Shown: positions 1 to 7,111 of the stretch, in pieces | Layout: each line of letters begins with the position of its first letter | Numbering within the stretch: the first letter of the stretch is position 1 | From: Paludibacter sp. | Lineage (GTDB): Bacteria > Bacteroidota > Bacteroidia > Bacteroidales > Paludibacteraceae | Direction of reading: 5' to 3' | NCBI GenBank assembly: GCA_030655595.1 | Contig: JAUSNQ010000160.1 | Location: 1 to 23,216 of the forward strand | Length of the DNA stretch: 23,216 nt | Position numbers and translations under genes: made by a program | Notes under the pieces: model-generated | Seen by the model: the letters and a program-made list of their open reading frames with translations, nothing else | Database searches by the model: none | What the model was told of the DNA's origin: nothing

Positions 1-157
1 AATAACATCTCTCAAACACATTATAAGGAAAGTAAGAACTCGCAAGGTTTTTACTTTTTTTGTTTTTATAGGCTTTGTTATTGCTGAGAATAAGATTATT
101 TCATTAATTTTGGCAATTGTTTTTGTTCTTTTGATTAATCACGTTATGAATCATTGA
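1..157 (+). CDS. C-terminal end of a membrane protein (partial)
   Basis: An open frame enters from the left edge (first full codon at base 2) and ends at TGA 155-157, giving the last 51 residues of a protein. The visible part has a basic stretch (IIRKVRTRK) followed by two hydrophobic runs separated by AENK, so it looks like the end of an integral membrane protein with a short tail (HVMNH). The PASTA gene starts 12 bases after the stop, which suggests cotranscription. The family cannot be recognised from this fragment. A non-coding reading is possible but less likely because the hydrophobic pattern is coherent over the whole frame. Confidence 0.5.
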   Translation, partial: ITSLKHIIRKVRTRKVFTFFVFIGFVIAENKIISLILAIVFVLLINHVMNH

Positions 158-169
158 AATAGGTTAATT

Positions 170-1000
170 ATGGATTTTAAGACCTTCTGGAAAGAAAGTA
201 TTGCAGGATATATCATCAAAAGAGTTTTACTGGCAATTGTGATATTTGTTGCGTTAGCTTGGATTACTCTCATCGTACTTGATAATTACACAAATCACGG
301 CGAATCAGTAACAGTGCCTGATTTGCAGGGTTTGTATGTTGAAGAAGCGGAGAATATCTTAGGGAATTATGATTTATACTCACAAGTGATTGATTCGGTC
401 TATGTCAAAGAAAAAGCACTTGGAACAATCGTAGAACAAATTCCTCCGGCAAATTCTTCTGTAAAGAAAAACAGATCAATATTTCTGATAGTAAACAAAA
501 AACAGCTTAATATGATTCCTTTTCCGGATGTAAATGATGTTTCTTTCCGACAAGCAGATGCATTGATTAAATCGCTCGGATTGCAAGTGTCGGGTGTGGT
601 TTACAGACCGTCGGAATTTAAAGATTTGGTGATAGATGTCAGCTACAACGGCATGCGTATTGAGCCGGGAACTAGATTGCCGGAAGGAAGCGCAATTGTT
701 TTAGTGGTTGGAAGTGGGTTTGGTGACACTTCTTCTACGATACCAAGTCTATTAGGAAAGAGTATAATCAATGCGAGAAATGAAGCAATCACATCTTCTT
801 TTATTCTCGGATCAATCAATTATGATATAATGCCTACTGGTGATGAAGATCAATATATGATATACCAACAATCACCTGAGTACGGAAAAAACATGCCGGA
901 AGGAACCAGAATTAATGTGTGGTTAACAAAAGATAGGGCATTGATTGAGAAATCAATGAAAAATCAAGTTATAATCGAAGATGAGGAAGCGTTTTTCTAA
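170..1000 (+). CDS. Membrane-anchored PASTA-domain protein without kinase or PBP domain
   Basis: A 276-residue protein with a short cytoplasmic start, one transmembrane helix (about residues 14-38) and three PASTA repeats outside the membrane: about 45-108 (begins VTVPDLQG), 113-182 (begins IPFPDVND) and 187-256 (begins STIPSLLG). Each ends in the usual P-G/E-G-T-x-I/V-x-V-type strand, such as MPEGTRINVWL. PASTA domains in other bacteria bind peptidoglycan or muropeptides and are normally fused to PknB-type kinases or class A/B penicillin-binding proteins. Here there is no enzymatic domain, so a role as a periplasmic wall sensor or scaffold is inference. It lies directly upstream of rluD and ddl; the link with ddl fits a wall function. 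The acidic C-terminal tail (IIEDEEAFF) is not part of a PASTA repeat. The ATG at 170 is chosen because the membrane helix follows at once. Confidence 0.9.
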   Translation: MDFKTFWKESIAGYIIKRVLLAIVIFVALAWITLIVLDNYTNHGESVTVPDLQGLYVEEAENILGNYDLYSQVIDSVYVKEKALGTIVEQIPPANSSVKKNRSIFLIVNKKQLNMIPFPDVNDVSFRQADALIKSLGLQVSGVVYRPSEFKDLVIDVSYNGMRIEPGTRLPEGSAIVLVVGSGFGDTSSTIPSLLGKSIINARNEAITSSFILGSINYDIMPTGDEDQYMIYQQSPEYGKNMPEGTRINVWLTKDRALIEKSMKNQVIIEDEEAFF

Positions 1001-1002
1001 TT

Positions 1003-1008
1003 AGGAGG
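1003..1008 (+). promoter_or_regulatory. Perfect Shine-Dalgarno before a GTG start
   Basis: AGGAGG lies 10 bases before the GTG at 1019. Most genes in this window have no recognisable ribosome binding site, as usual in Bacteroidota, so this site supports the GTG start of the rluD-like gene. Confidence 0.6.
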
Positions 1009-1018
1009 AAATAAAAAC

Positions 1019-2083
1019 GTGCAAGAAGATAATATTTTAGAAGAAATAGAAGATGATGAGATAATCTCCGAACAGGAGCTTTTTGAACATTTCCGTTTTG
1101 TGGTTGACAAAGGTCAAAGCATGATACGGATTGATAAATACTTGGTCAATATCATGTCAAGTATTTCAAGAAACAGAATTCAAGAGGCTGCAGATGCCGG
1201 AAACATCCGGGTCAACGAAAATCCAATTAAATCAAGTTACAGGATTAAGCCCGGAGATGTCATTACCATTGTTTTGGCTTATCCTCCATCTGAATTTGTA
1301 ATAGTTCCTCAGGATATTCCAATCAATATTGTCTATGAGGATGAGGATATTATTTTGGTGAATAAACAACCCGGCTTGGTTGTACATCCAGGCTTCGGCA
1401 ACTATGACGGAACACTTTTAAATGCAATCGCTTATCATTTAAAGGATAACAAGAATTTCGATCCGAATGATTCCAGATTGGGTTTGGTGCATCGCATAGA
1501 TAAAGATACTTCGGGGCTTTTATTAATAGCAAAAACTGAAAATGCAAAATCTCATTTAGGAAAGCAGTTTTTTGACAAGACCACCAAACGTCGTTATTAT
1601 GCTTTGGTTTGGGGAAATGTAAAGGAAAATGAAGGAACTATTACAGGTGATTTAGCCAGAGATCCAAAAGATAGAATGCGATTTACCGTTTTTCCTGATG
1701 GAGAAAATCCATATGCGAAATTTGCCATTACCCATTACCAGGTGATCGAAAGATTTGGATATGCGACATTAGTAGCATGCCGGCTCGAAACAGGCAGAAC
1801 CCATCAAATTCGCGTTCACATGAAACACATTGGTCATACTTTGTTCAATGATCAGCGCTACGGCGGAAATGTAATTCTAAAGGGAACTACATCAGCATTT
1901 TATAAACTTTTTGTAAAAAATTGTTTCTTTGCTTGTCCTCGACAAGCTTTGCATGCCCAAACCCTTGGCTTCGTACATCCCCGAACCAATGAGTACATGA
2001 ATTTCGAGAGTGAATTACCGGAAGATTTTAATAAATTAATTGAGATGTGGCGAGAATATGCCCACACACATTTGAATTTGTAA
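1019..2083 (+). CDS. rluD: Ribosomal large-subunit pseudouridine synthase, RluD type
   Basis: A 354-residue pseudouridine synthase of the RluA/RluD family, which isomerises uridines in 23S rRNA (helix 69 for RluD). An acidic N-terminal extension (residues 1-22) precedes an S4 RNA-binding domain at about 36-90 (IRIDKYLVN through KPGDVI). The catalytic domain follows, with the signature HRIDKDTSG at 158-166; Asp161 is the expected catalytic aspartate. The later family motif LETGRTHQIRVH is also intact. The presence of S4 plus this length fits RluD rather than RluA, but the exact target uridines are not proven. The start is GTG, supported by an AGGAGG site at 1003-1008. It sits 18 bases after the PASTA gene and 4 bases before ddl, so translation is probably coupled to ddl. 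Confidence 0.9.
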   Translation: MQEDNILEEIEDDEIISEQELFEHFRFVVDKGQSMIRIDKYLVNIMSSISRNRIQEAADAGNIRVNENPIKSSYRIKPGDVITIVLAYPPSEFVIVPQDIPINIVYEDEDIILVNKQPGLVVHPGFGNYDGTLLNAIAYHLKDNKNFDPNDSRLGLVHRIDKDTSGLLLIAKTENAKSHLGKQFFDKTTKRRYYALVWGNVKENEGTITGDLARDPKDRMRFTVFPDGENPYAKFAITHYQVIERFGYATLVACRLETGRTHQIRVHMKHIGHTLFNDQRYGGNVILKGTTSAFYKLFVKNCFFACPRQALHAQTLGFVHPRTNEYMNFESELPEDFNKLIEMWREYAHTHLNL

Positions 2084-2087
2084 TTTT

Positions 2088-3065
2088 ATGAAGAAGAATA
2101 TTGCCATCGTAGCAGGAGGAAATTCGTCAGAAGTTGTGGTGTCGCTCAAAAGTGCCGCCGGATTGTTGTCATTTTTAGATAAGGAACGGTATAATCTGTT
2201 TATTGTCACCATTGTTGGCAAAGATTGGTTCGTTAAATTATCAGCAAGAAAGCAGGTTGAGATTAACAAGCATGATTTTAGTTTTACCCTGAATAATGAA
2301 AATATTCGATTTGATTTCGCCTATATTACGATTCATGGAACTCCCGGCGAAAATGGAATTTTACAAGGGTATTTTGATTTAATTGAGTTACCTTATTCTA
2401 CATGTGGAGTGCTGACTTCGGCCATTACTTTCAATAAATTTACCTGCAATCATTATTTAAAAGGTTTTGGGGTAAAAGTTGCGGAGTCAATTTTGTTACG
2501 TGAGGGACAAATTATTGCTACTGATGAAGTTATATTGAAAATTGGATTCCCTTGTTTTATCAAACCAAATGTTGGAGGAAGTAGCTTTGGAGTTACCAAA
2601 GTTAAATCAGCCAAACAGGTTCAACCGGCAATCAAAAAAGCGTTTAAAGAAGGAAATGAAGTCCTGATTGAGGCGTTTTTGCAAGGTACCGAAATAACTT
2701 GCGGTATGTATAAAATTAAGGAAAAGACAATTGTTTTTCCTGTTACCGAGGTAGTTCCAAAAAATGAATTTTTTGATTTTGACGCTAAATATAAAGGTGA
2801 GGTTGACGAAATAACCCCTGCCCGAATTAGCGCACCTTTGACCGATCGCATACAACAACTCACAGCTGCTATTTATGATATTCTGGGCTGTAAAGGCATT
2901 GTAAGAATTGACTATATTATTTCCGAAGGGGATGTTATTAATTTACTGGAAGTAAATACCACGCCTGGCATGACTTCAACAAGTTTTATTCCGCAACAAA
3001 TACGTGCTGCCGGTCTCGATATTAAAGAGGTATTGACAGAGATAATTGAAAATGAGTTGAAATAA
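2088..3065 (+). CDS. ddl: D-alanine--D-alanine ligase
   Basis: A 325-residue ATP-grasp ligase that joins two D-alanines for the peptidoglycan stem peptide, in the cytoplasm. Visible signatures are the N-terminal GGNSSE (Glu15, first D-Ala site), HGTPGENG at 83-90, the ATP-grasp loop KPNVGGSSFGV, the omega-loop DAKY (Lys234-Tyr235), and the metal-binding end LLEVNTTPGM (Glu288, Asn290). Tyr235 aligns with Tyr216 of E. coli DdlB, the residue linked to D-Ala rather than D-lactate as second substrate, so a normal vancomycin-type target is expected. The length is normal. It follows rluD by 4 bases and precedes the prenyl synthase by 9, so all belong to one transcription unit. Confidence 0.96.
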   Translation: MKKNIAIVAGGNSSEVVVSLKSAAGLLSFLDKERYNLFIVTIVGKDWFVKLSARKQVEINKHDFSFTLNNENIRFDFAYITIHGTPGENGILQGYFDLIELPYSTCGVLTSAITFNKFTCNHYLKGFGVKVAESILLREGQIIATDEVILKIGFPCFIKPNVGGSSFGVTKVKSAKQVQPAIKKAFKEGNEVLIEAFLQGTEITCGMYKIKEKTIVFPVTEVVPKNEFFDFDAKYKGEVDEITPARISAPLTDRIQQLTAAIYDILGCKGIVRIDYIISEGDVINLLEVNTTPGMTSTSFIPQQIRAAGLDIKEVLTEIIENELK

Positions 3066-3074
3066 CTTGAACCT

Positions 3075-4049
3075 ATGAAAAGTTTCGAAGAGATATTATC
3101 GATAGTCAATGCTGCAATTGAAAAATTAGATTGGAACAGACAACCTATCGGTTTGTATCAGCCAATAGGCTATACTTTGGGTATGGGAGGGAAGAGAATT
3201 CGTCCTGCATTAACCTTGATGGCTTGTGATTTGTTTAACAGCAATCTTGATTCGGTGATTAAGCCGGCATTAGGATTGGAGATTTTCCACAATTTTACTT
3301 TGCTGCATGATGATATCATGGACAAGGCTATACTACGCAGGGGCAAGCCAACTGTTCACGTAAAATGGGATGAAAATACCGCAATCCTTTCAGGTGATAC
3401 CATGCAGATAATTGCCTATCAGTTGATTTCGCAAACTCCTGAACAACACCTTAAAAAAGTATTGGATATTTTCTCTAAGACTGCCATCCAAATTTGTGAA
3501 GGTCAGCAATACGACATGGAGTTTGAAACTCGTGAGGAAGTTAGTCCGGAAGAATATTTAGAAATGATTAGATTGAAAACGGCTGTTTTGCTGGGGTTTG
3601 CTTTGCAAGTAGGAGCAATCGTAGGAGGAGCAACCGATGAAGATGCCAGACATCTATATGATTTTGGAATCAATATTGGACTCGCCTTTCAGTTGAAGGA
3701 TGATTCGTTGGATGTTTATGGCAATCAGGCATCATTCGGAAAAAAAGTTGGGGGAGATATTTTGTGCAATAAAAAAACTTATTTGTTAATTCATGCTAAA
3801 AAATTAGCCGAAGGCAATTTAAAATCAACCTTGGATTTTTGGTTGAATCAAAGCACATCAGACTCGGAAAAAAAGATTCAGGAAGTCACAGCAATATATA
3901 ATCAACTGGAAGTCAAAAAAATATGCGAAGAAGCCATGAATTTATATTATGAAAAGGCAATCGCATTTTTGGAGAAAGTAGCTGTTTCGTCAAATAAAAA
4001 ACAGGTATTGAGAAAATTAGCCGAAGATTTAATGTTCAGAAATGATTAA
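3075..4049 (+). CDS. Polyprenyl diphosphate synthase, probably short-chain (C15-C20)
   Basis: A 324-residue trans-isoprenyl diphosphate synthase. It condenses isopentenyl diphosphate with an allylic primer. The first aspartate-rich motif is DDIMD (79-83) followed by the expected LRRG (87-90); the second is DDSLD (209-213) in FQLKDDSLDVYG. The N-terminal GGKRIRP (38-44) binds isopentenyl diphosphate. The residue five before the first motif is Phe74, where long-chain synthases such as IspB have alanine; a bulky residue there is known to stop chain growth, so farnesyl or geranylgeranyl diphosphate is the inferred product. It is the last gene of the PASTA-rluD-ddl run, 9 bases after ddl. Confidence 0.9.
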   Translation: MKSFEEILSIVNAAIEKLDWNRQPIGLYQPIGYTLGMGGKRIRPALTLMACDLFNSNLDSVIKPALGLEIFHNFTLLHDDIMDKAILRRGKPTVHVKWDENTAILSGDTMQIIAYQLISQTPEQHLKKVLDIFSKTAIQICEGQQYDMEFETREEVSPEEYLEMIRLKTAVLLGFALQVGAIVGGATDEDARHLYDFGINIGLAFQLKDDSLDVYGNQASFGKKVGGDILCNKKTYLLIHAKKLAEGNLKSTLDFWLNQSTSDSEKKIQEVTAIYNQLEVKKICEEAMNLYYEKAIAFLEKVAVSSNKKQVLRKLAEDLMFRND

Positions 4050-4055
4050 TTTTTA

Positions 4056-4063
4056 TAACTTTG
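4056..4063 (+). promoter_or_regulatory. Possible Bacteroidota -7 box before the 239-residue gene
   Basis: TAACTTTG matches the TAnnTTTG consensus and lies 50 bases before the ATG at 4114. No convincing TTTG is seen 19-20 bases upstream, so the site is only tentative. Confidence 0.35.
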
Positions 4064-4113
4064 CAAGCAGAGAAATAATTTGAGTGATAAATTAATATTT
4101 CAGACATTTTTTC

Positions 4114-4833
4114 ATGCCATACCGCCGTTTACCCAACACCGACCAGTCGCGTCTGCGAGCACTCCGAACAGCTCTTCAAAAAGAAGATAAACTAGGGTTT
4201 ACTAATCATATCATTGCATTCAAGACAATTTTGGAGGCTAAAAACTTTCTTTCAGTTTTTGAAAAACAGCAGCTGCAATATCAACAAACACTTGAAAATC
4301 AGGTTGGTGCGAATAAAAGATACCAACAAATCATTCACAATGCCCGATTATATATTTCTCATTTTATCCAGGTTTTTAATCTGGCTGTAATCAGGGGTGA
4401 TATCAAAAAAGAGCACAAATTATTTCATCAATTAGATCCGGATGTACACAATGTACCTGATTTAAGCACTGAACCAGCTTTATTGCATTGGGGAAAATGC
4501 GTGATTGATGGAGAGAACGAACGTATTAGAAATGGGGGATTGCCGATATATAATCCTGCAATAGCCAAGGTAAAAGTTCATTATGAAGTTTTTAAAGAAT
4601 ATAAATCTACGCAGCGAATACATCAAAATTCAACCGGCCGTCAATGGGAAGAATTGGTAAATCTTCGAAAAAAGGGAGATGAAATCATTCTGAATATCTG
4701 GAATCAGGTTGAAGCTGAGTTCAAGGACTTAGAGCCGTATGATCGACTTCAAAAATGCAAGGAGTACGGTGTTATTTACTATTACCGAAAAGGCGAACCG
4801 GAAATTACAAAACAGTCTCTGAAGGTGTTATGA
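4114..4833 (+). CDS. Uncharacterised conserved-looking 239-residue protein
   Basis: I do not recognise a functional family. The protein is soluble, basic and mostly helical, with no signal peptide or membrane segment. It starts MPYRRLPNTDQSRLRALRTA, a polar and arginine-rich N-terminus. A middle part (about 100-155) contains HQLDPDVHNVPDLS and HWGKCVIDGE; the C-terminal part (about 170-239) is helical and ends near YGVIYYYRKGE. A -7-like box at 4056 suggests its own promoter after the prenyl synthase. Its 3' end overlaps the convergent cyclo-ligase gene by 29 bases. The look of the N-terminus recalls small conserved Bacteroidota proteins of unknown role, but that is memory, not proof. No catalytic motif is visible. 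Confidence 0.85.
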   Translation: MPYRRLPNTDQSRLRALRTALQKEDKLGFTNHIIAFKTILEAKNFLSVFEKQQLQYQQTLENQVGANKRYQQIIHNARLYISHFIQVFNLAVIRGDIKKEHKLFHQLDPDVHNVPDLSTEPALLHWGKCVIDGENERIRNGGLPIYNPAIAKVKVHYEVFKEYKSTQRIHQNSTGRQWEELVNLRKKGDEIILNIWNQVEAEFKDLEPYDRLQKCKEYGVIYYYRKGEPEITKQSLKVL

Positions 4834-5422
4834 TGCGATTCATTTGTATATCGAACGATGCTGAAGGGATTGTTTCGTAGAGTTGAAAATCGAATCCGAT
4901 ACCCCATTTTGTAATGTGTTTGTTTTTGAAATATCTGTCATAATATCCTTTACCCCTGCCTAATCGTCTCTTTTTTCGATCAAATGCAACTCCCGGAACA
5001 ATAACCAGGTCAACTAATTTCATGTAGTCGTGACTGTGCATTGGTTCCATAATTTTAAAGGAACCCGGCATTAAATTATCTTCAGTTTTGAATGGTCTGA
5101 TTGCCATGTGATCTCCTTTAACAACGGGCAGCAGGATGGTCTTAGATTGACTCCATTTTTTAATGAATTTGTGTGTGGGAAGTTCATCATTCATTGACCA
5201 GTACATCAAGACGGTTTTAGCATTTATAAATTCATTCATGCGTTCAATTTTGATGTAAACAGCCTCTGCCTGGTGTTCTTTCAATTCTTCAGTTAGATTT
5301 TTCTTTGCAGCCTTAACTTCCTCTCGGAGTAAGTTTTTTTCTGATATGATTTGATCGTCAGAAAATGATTTATTGAAATTGCGGAATAGTCGAATGATTA
5401 ATTGGTTTATTTTATATATCAT
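4805..5422 (-). CDS. 5-formyltetrahydrofolate cyclo-ligase
   Basis: The enzyme converts 5-formyltetrahydrofolate to 5,10-methenyltetrahydrofolate using ATP, salvaging folate. The family motif is clear: VPGVAFD followed by RRLGRGKGYYDRYF (residues 142-165, the ATP/phosphate loop), with LREEVKAAKK at 32-40 as the usual family start. I chose the ATG at 5422 (205 residues), 4 bases after the DUF4294 stop; an upstream TTG at 5449 is open but would overlap that gene. About 28 residues before the usual family start remain unexplained (a basic, hydrophobic stretch MIYKINQLIIRLFRN), and no closer start codon exists. Its 3' end overlaps the convergent 4114-4833 gene by 29 bases. It is cotranscribed with the DUF4294 gene. 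Confidence 0.92.
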   Translation of the reverse strand: MIYKINQLIIRLFRNFNKSFSDDQIISEKNLLREEVKAAKKNLTEELKEHQAEAVYIKIERMNEFINAKTVLMYWSMNDELPTHKFIKKWSQSKTILLPVVKGDHMAIRPFKTEDNLMPGSFKIMEPMHSHDYMKLVDLVIVPGVAFDRKKRRLGRGKGYYDRYFKNKHITKWGIGFDFQLYETIPSASFDIQMNRIITPSETVL

Positions 5423-5426
5423 AAAA

Positions 5427-6038
5427 TCATAATTGTCCTGATTCAACAAGAATAATCACTCGCTCAAGAATTTTGTCATTTCCTTTGGCATCATATTCAG
5501 ATTTCAAATTAGAACCAAATATACGCGCAACGCCCTGCCAAAAAAACGCAGACACACTTCCCCTGTAGTTTCTGATTAAATCATAAGAAGTAGAATTGCA
5601 TTCGCGATCAATTAATTTGAGTAATAAACGACCTTGATTGATGGTTAACTTTCTTAAATCAGCTTCGTACTTTTTAAAAACTTCTTTTTCATACTTTGCT
5701 AAATACTTTTTGCGATCACTCTCTTTTTTGAAATCTACCAAAAGATAATTAACCCGATGAAGTTCTGTACTGACAACTTTTGCAAAAGGAAGGGCTCTTT
5801 TTACATCTCTGACTGTGCGCCAATAGAATTCTTCTTGTTTTTTATTAGTGAATTTTAATGGAGGAAAGACATAGATATCCTTTAGAAATGCGAGGTAAAG
5901 GGTGTCATTCCCAATGACCTGGATTCCCAGTTTCTTCTCTCCCGGCTGCAATGAATCCGGTTTACCTTGCCCGTAAATGCTTGTAAAAATGACGGAAAGG
6001 AAAACAAATAATATCAATATGTTCAGATATTTTTTCAT
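5427..6038 (-). CDS. DUF4294-family exported protein
   Basis: A 203-residue protein with a signal peptide (residues 1-23, ending IYGQ) and a DUF4294 region at about 38-185, recognised by LYLAFLKDIYVF, the basic helical middle and AFFWQGVARIFGSNLKSEYD near the end. The family is found in Bacteroidota and has no assigned function. The longer open frame to 6131 is rejected because the signal peptide begins at the ATG at 6038, and the promoter box at 6044-6051 lies inside the longer frame. The gene precedes the folate cyclo-ligase by 4 bases on the same strand. A periplasmic location follows from the signal peptide. The start codon lies only five bases after the -7 box, so the transcript may be almost leaderless. 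Confidence 0.85.
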   Translation of the reverse strand: MKKYLNILILFVFLSVIFTSIYGQGKPDSLQPGEKKLGIQVIGNDTLYLAFLKDIYVFPPLKFTNKKQEEFYWRTVRDVKRALPFAKVVSTELHRVNYLLVDFKKESDRKKYLAKYEKEVFKKYEADLRKLTINQGRLLLKLIDRECNSTSYDLIRNYRGSVSAFFWQGVARIFGSNLKSEYDAKGNDKILERVIILVESGQL

Positions 6039-6043
6039 CGCTA

Positions 6044-6074
6044 CAAAAGTATGAAAATTGGGTGAATAATACAA
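6044..6074 (-). promoter_or_regulatory. Promoter of the DUF4294-cyclo-ligase unit
   Basis: On the minus strand, TTG (complement of CAA at 6072-6074) is followed after 20 bases by TACTTTTG (complement of 6044-6051). Both boxes and the spacing match the Bacteroidota pattern TTG-N19-20-TAnnTTTG. The gene start at 6038 is five bases downstream of the -7 box. Confidence 0.65.
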
Positions 6075-6201
6075 TATCCACTTTTTGATTTGAATTATGC
6101 TTGAAATAAATGATTCATTAAATGCCAGCACTCTTTTAAAAGATGTGATTTTAACAAAATTATCATATAAATTTTTTCTGTATAGCCATATCTTTTATAT
6201 T

Positions 6202-6232
6202 TTTGAAACGTTTTTGTTTACAATTTATTTTG
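6202..6232 (+). promoter_or_regulatory. Possible promoter of the outer-membrane gene pair
   Basis: TTTG (6202-6205), 19 bases, then TTATTTTG (6225-6232), one mismatch from TAnnTTTG. The GTG start at 6250 lies 17 bases further. The 211-base gap 6039-6249 between divergent genes holds this site and the opposing DUF4294 promoter; no other structure was seen in it. Confidence 0.4.
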
Positions 6233-6249
6233 CCTAAACCACTATTGCC

Positions 6250-7074
6250 GTGAAAAAAATTATTTCATTGCTGATAAGTTGTCTGTTTGTCAATTTCGGC
6301 ATATCTCAGATTGCTTATCCACATCCATCTTCCATTTCAATTGCCAACACTTCTGTTGCAGATGCCCACAATTGGTCTGCGTTTCACAATCCTGCTCCTT
6401 TGTCGCAACTAAGTTTACCGCAACTTGAAGTGATCTATGAGAACCGTTATATTATAACAGAATTAGCCGCAAAAAGTTTTACAATAGCTTATCCTACAAA
6501 GCATTTTGTGCCAGGCTTTTCCTTCACGCATTTTGGATTCTCGCTATATCATGAAATGATGTTGGGTTTAGCTTTTGCACGTGATTTTGCAGGAAAATTC
6601 AGCTTGGGCATGCAATTTACCTATCACAGTGCTTTTTTTGTTTCTACAAATCGTTATCATGCCGCTTTTTATCCTCAAATAGGACTTAATATTCCAGTAC
6701 ATCGCAATTTGACTATTGGAGTTCATCTATTTAATCCCTTTGGTACCAATATTAAATCGGAGTTGTCGACAAAACGGATTCCTTCAATCTTCAGTTTAGG
6801 GTGTAGCTATCATTTTATACCTGAATTAGCCTGGAGATTTCAGGCCGAGAAGGAAATCAGCAGCAATTACAGGGTGGCAACTGGCTTTCAATACACCATG
6901 TTGAAACGGACCAGATTTCAGCTGGGGATTTATGCGAATGATTATTTGGTTTCTTGTTTGGGAATCGGATTTGATCTCAAGCCATTTTCTTTTGATTTAT
7001 GCTCTGAACTTCACCCATTGCTCGGACTGAATACGATTGTTCGTTTAAAGTATAAGTTTGACGAGAAACCCTAG
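6250..7074 (+). CDS. Small outer-membrane beta-barrel protein, PorV/PorQ-like in appearance
   Basis: A 274-residue protein starting at GTG, with a signal peptide (1-19, LLISCLFVNFGISQ). The mature part begins with AYPHPSSISIANTSVADAHN and NPAPLS, a start seen in Bacteroidota outer-membrane proteins of the PorV/PorQ/UPF0164 kind, then many amphipathic strands with alternating aromatic residues (for example GLNIPVHRNLTIGVHLFNPF and RVATGFQYTM). No enzyme motif is visible. It lies 37 bases before the HhH-barrel gene and probably forms one unit with it, so the two may work together in the outer membrane; this is inference. The exact family is uncertain. Confidence 0.75.
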   Translation: MKKIISLLISCLFVNFGISQIAYPHPSSISIANTSVADAHNWSAFHNPAPLSQLSLPQLEVIYENRYIITELAAKSFTIAYPTKHFVPGFSFTHFGFSLYHEMMLGLAFARDFAGKFSLGMQFTYHSAFFVSTNRYHAAFYPQIGLNIPVHRNLTIGVHLFNPFGTNIKSELSTKRIPSIFSLGCSYHFIPELAWRFQAEKEISSNYRVATGFQYTMLKRTRFQLGIYANDYLVSCLGIGFDLKPFSFDLCSELHPLLGLNTIVRLKYKFDEKP

Positions 7075-7111
7075 CATTGACTGTTTGTGTAATTGTTTAT
7101 AACCTGTTACG

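Noticed and set aside
5423..5449. TTG start for the folate cyclo-ligase
   Set aside because: It would overlap the DUF4294 stop by 23 bases; an ATG four bases after that stop is available.
6039..6131. 31-residue N-terminal extension of the DUF4294 protein
   Set aside because: The extension would bury the signal peptide, and the promoter lies within it.
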